Source: Megachile rotundata (taxonomy: Eukaryota; Arthropoda; Insecta; Hymenoptera; Megachilidae). From it: a stretch of 64,000 bases of DNA. Shown in pieces: positions 62,380-64,000 of the stretch. The notes beneath the pieces are model-generated. The model ran no database searches and was not told where the DNA came from. It worked only from the letters and a program-made list of their open reading frames with translations. The DNA lies in NCBI RefSeq assembly GCF_050947335.1, contig NW_027473367.1, positions 62,001 to 126,000 of the forward strand. The letters are read 5' to 3'. Made by a program: the position numbers and the translations under genes. How positions within the stretch are numbered: position 1 is the stretch's first letter; the number at the start of each line of letters is the position of its first letter.

Positions 62380-64000
62380 CATACAATCACAATCATACAA
62401 TCATCATCATACAATTACAATCATACATCACAATCATACAATCACAGTCATACAATCGCAATCATACAATCACAATCATACAATCGCAATCATACAATTG
62501 CAATCTCCCAAATACAATCTCCCAAATACAATCATACAATCACAATCATACAATCACAATCATACAATCACAATCATACAATCACAATCATACAATCACA
62601 ATCATACAATCGAATTCATACAATCGCAATCATACAATCACAATCATACAATTGCAATCATACAATTACAATCTCCCAAATACAATCTCCCAAATACAAT
62701 CTCCCAAATCCAATCATACAATCACAATCATACAATCATAATCATACAATCACAATCATACAATCCCAATCATACAATCACAATCATACTATCACAATCA
62801 TACAATCACAATCATACAATCACAATCAAACCATCACAATCATGCAATCACAATCATACATTCAAAATCATGCAATCACAATCATACAATCACAATCATG
62901 CAATCACAATCATACAATCATAATCATACAATCACAATCATACAATCACAATCGTACAATCACAATCGTACAATCACAATCGCACAACCACAATCAGACA
63001 ATCACAATCATACAATCACAACCACACAATCACAATCATACAATCACAATCATACAATCACAATCATGCAATCAAAAAATACAATCATAATCATACAATC
63101 ACAATCATACAATCGCAATCATACAATCACAATCATACAATCATAATCATACAATCACAATCATACAATCATAATCATACAATTACAATCATACATCACA
63201 ATCATACAATCACAATCATACAATCGCAATCATACAATTACAATCTCCCAAATACAATCTCCCAAATACAATCATACAATCACAATCATACAATAACAAT
63301 CATACAATCACAATCATACAATCACAATCATACAATCACAATCATACAATCACAATCATACAATCACAATCATACTATCACAATCATACAATCACAATCA
63401 TACATTCAAAATCATGCAATCACAATCATACAATCACAATCATACAATCACAATCATACAATCGCAAGCATACAATCACATTCATACAATCTCAATCATA
63501 CAATCTCAATCATACAATCACAATCATACAATCATAATCATACAATTGCAATCATACATCACAATCATACAATCGCAATCATACAATCGCAATCATACAA
63601 TCACAATCATACAATCACAATCATACAATCGCAAGCATACAATCACAATCATACAATCTCAATCATACAATCTCAATCATACAATCACAATCATAAAATC
63701 ACAATCATACAATCACAATCATACAATCACAATCATACATTCAAAATCATGCAATCACAACCATACAATCACAATCATACAATCACAATCATACAATCGC
63801 AAGCATACAATCACATTCATACAATCTCAATCATACAATCTCAATCATACAATCACAATCATACAATCATAATCATACAATTACAATCATACATCACAAT
63901 CATACAATCGCAATCATACAATCGCAATCATACAATCACAATCATACAATCGCAATCATACAATTACAATCTCCCAAATACAATCTCCCAAATACAATCA
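62380..64000 (+). repeat. Start of another EcoRI-type copy, cut by the window end
   Basis: This matches 47360-48980 (ACAATCATCATCAT 62397 and 47365; ATG 63414 and 48354, offset 15032 then 15060 bp) and 43290-44900 (offset 19104 then 19118 bp). It has one extra canonical unit before the EcoRI unit at 62612 and a private ACAATCACAGTCAT near 62441. The window ends inside a B run, so the array continues to the right. Confidence 0.8.

Larger units (their letters stand above)
46700..62380 (+). repeat. ~10.1-kb higher-order period
   Basis: About 46700-52280 recurs at about 56790-62380. Offsets: 10087 bp (ACAACCCCAATCAT 46728 and 56815), 10101 bp (47838 and 57939; 48354 and 58455; 48689 and 58790), 10115 bp (48968 and 59083; 49765 and 59880; 50093 and 60208; 50450 and 60565), 10101 bp (50980 and 61081) and 10102 bp (52111 and 62213) after the 13-bp unit at 51653. 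The match ends where the left copy has GCAATCACAATCAT (about 52280) and the right copy ACAATCATCATCAT (62397). Confidence 0.85.
35928..62617. other. EcoRI-site marker units (10 copies) of the right array
   Basis: The variant ACAATCGAATTCAT contains GAATTC. I find it at 35928, 38521, 41329, 43494, 47566, 50164, 54809, 57653, 60279 and 62612; spacings are 2593, 2808, 2165, 4072, 2598, 4645, 2844, 2626 and 2333 bp. The only other EcoRI sites I saw are 7445 and 7916. The unit tags one higher-order family, and its spacing reads out the later insertions and deletions between copies. Confidence 0.88.
1..64000 (+). repeat. 14-bp satellite array filling the whole window
   Basis: Seen directly: the sequence is a continuous head-to-tail series of ACAATCACAATCAT and its one- to three-base variants, all in one orientation, with no stretch of unrelated DNA. 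The unit is two ACAATC half-units followed by AT. It contains no G, so the + strand is almost G-free and the - strand (ATGATTGTGATTGT) almost C-free. Most length changes are multiples of 14 bp. Exceptions are rare 13-bp units such as ACATCACAATCAT, two 15-bp units and six 8-bp units. No array edge is visible at either end. Length, purity and higher-order duplication are typical of eukaryotic satellite or giant minisatellite DNA grown by unequal exchange (inference). I do not recognise the unit as a named satellite. Stretches not described separately below hold only these units. Confidence 0.99.

Noticed and set aside
1..64000. Repeat-rich surface protein or prion-like N/Q/H-rich protein
   Set aside because: A coding repeat is expected to keep a period divisible by 3. 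Here the period is 14 bp with 8-, 13- and 15-bp units, and TAA-bearing units are scattered through every frame.
1..64000. CRISPR array
   Set aside because: There are no unique spacers; repeat and would-be spacer are the same 14-bp unit. No cas-like genes are present.
1..64000. Telomeric repeat
   Set aside because: The - strand is G/T-rich, but the canonical unit has no GG tract and matches no telomere unit I know, and no chromosome end or subtelomeric boundary is seen.
1..64000. Transposable element or retroviral remnant inside the array
   Set aside because: No stretch departs from the 14-bp unit pattern; no terminal repeats, polyA tails or foreign open frames were found.
1..64000. tRNA, rRNA or structured ncRNA genes, promoters, terminators
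   Set aside because: The near absence of G on one strand prevents stable stems of useful length. The only palindromes noticed are short, such as GAATTC, CGATCG and ATGATCAT.
1..64000. The whole array as an assembly artefact
   Set aside because: It cannot be excluded from sequence alone. However, many block copies carry private substitutions and one-unit indels (for example 16458-16527 and 51653-51665), which simple computational duplication would not produce. The 686-bp and 2,844-bp pairs remain the most suspect.

Overview
The window is one uninterrupted satellite (macro-minisatellite) array. From the first to the last base it consists of head-to-tail, same-orientation copies of a 14-bp unit, consensus ACAATCACAATCAT (7 A, 4 C, 3 T, no G), roughly 4,500 units in all. 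I see no protein-coding gene, RNA gene, transposable element, CRISPR array, unique flanking sequence or array edge; the array runs off both ends. A 64-kb pure tandem array points to a eukaryotic chromosome (heterochromatin, pericentromere, subtelomere or an expanded minisatellite). The sequence gives no basis for naming the species, chromosome or function.

The unit is two ACAATC hexamers plus AT (6+8 bp). Variants recur in fixed combinations. They include a C-rich unit ACAATCTCCCAAAT (here called B) present as 1-5 copies between two half-units, a TAA-bearing unit ACAATCATAATCAT, an ATG-creating unit GCAATCACAATCAT, G-substituted units such as ACAATCGCAATCAT, and rare 8-, 13- and 15-bp units that shift phase.

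Above the 14-bp level the array is a mosaic of nested segmental duplications. From left to right: irregular units (1-2.4 kb); nested short duplications (2.4-4.8 kb); a 1.35-kb tandem pair (4.8-7.0 kb); a ~4.8-kb block at 7.5-12.2 kb repeated at 13.6-18.5 kb, with a 1.39-kb tandem pair at the join; a 1.41-kb-spaced pair at 18.8-20.7 kb; a 686-bp near-perfect tandem pair at 22.35-23.72 kb; blocks at 15.9-18.0 and 21.7-22.9 kb repeated at 24.6-26.9 and 27.1-28.4 kb; a 3.84-kb pair (28.6-35.9 kb); a 2.59-kb pair (35.3-40.2 kb); and from 38 to 64 kb overlapping copies at offsets near 4.97, 4.07, 7.25, 2.84 and 10.1 kb. Two variant units that happen to hold a PvuI or an EcoRI site divide the window: PvuI units at 4.7-33.0 kb, EcoRI units at 35.9-62.6 kb plus one outlying EcoRI-type segment near 7.0-8.1 kb.

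Long open frames (up to 907 codons) exist only on the + strand and are by-products. The unit has no stop codon in any forward frame, and because 14 is not a multiple of 3 all three frames spell the same 14-residue peptide repeat. I annotate none as a gene. Block boundaries were read by eye from shared variants and are good to about 30 bp; identities were not computed.
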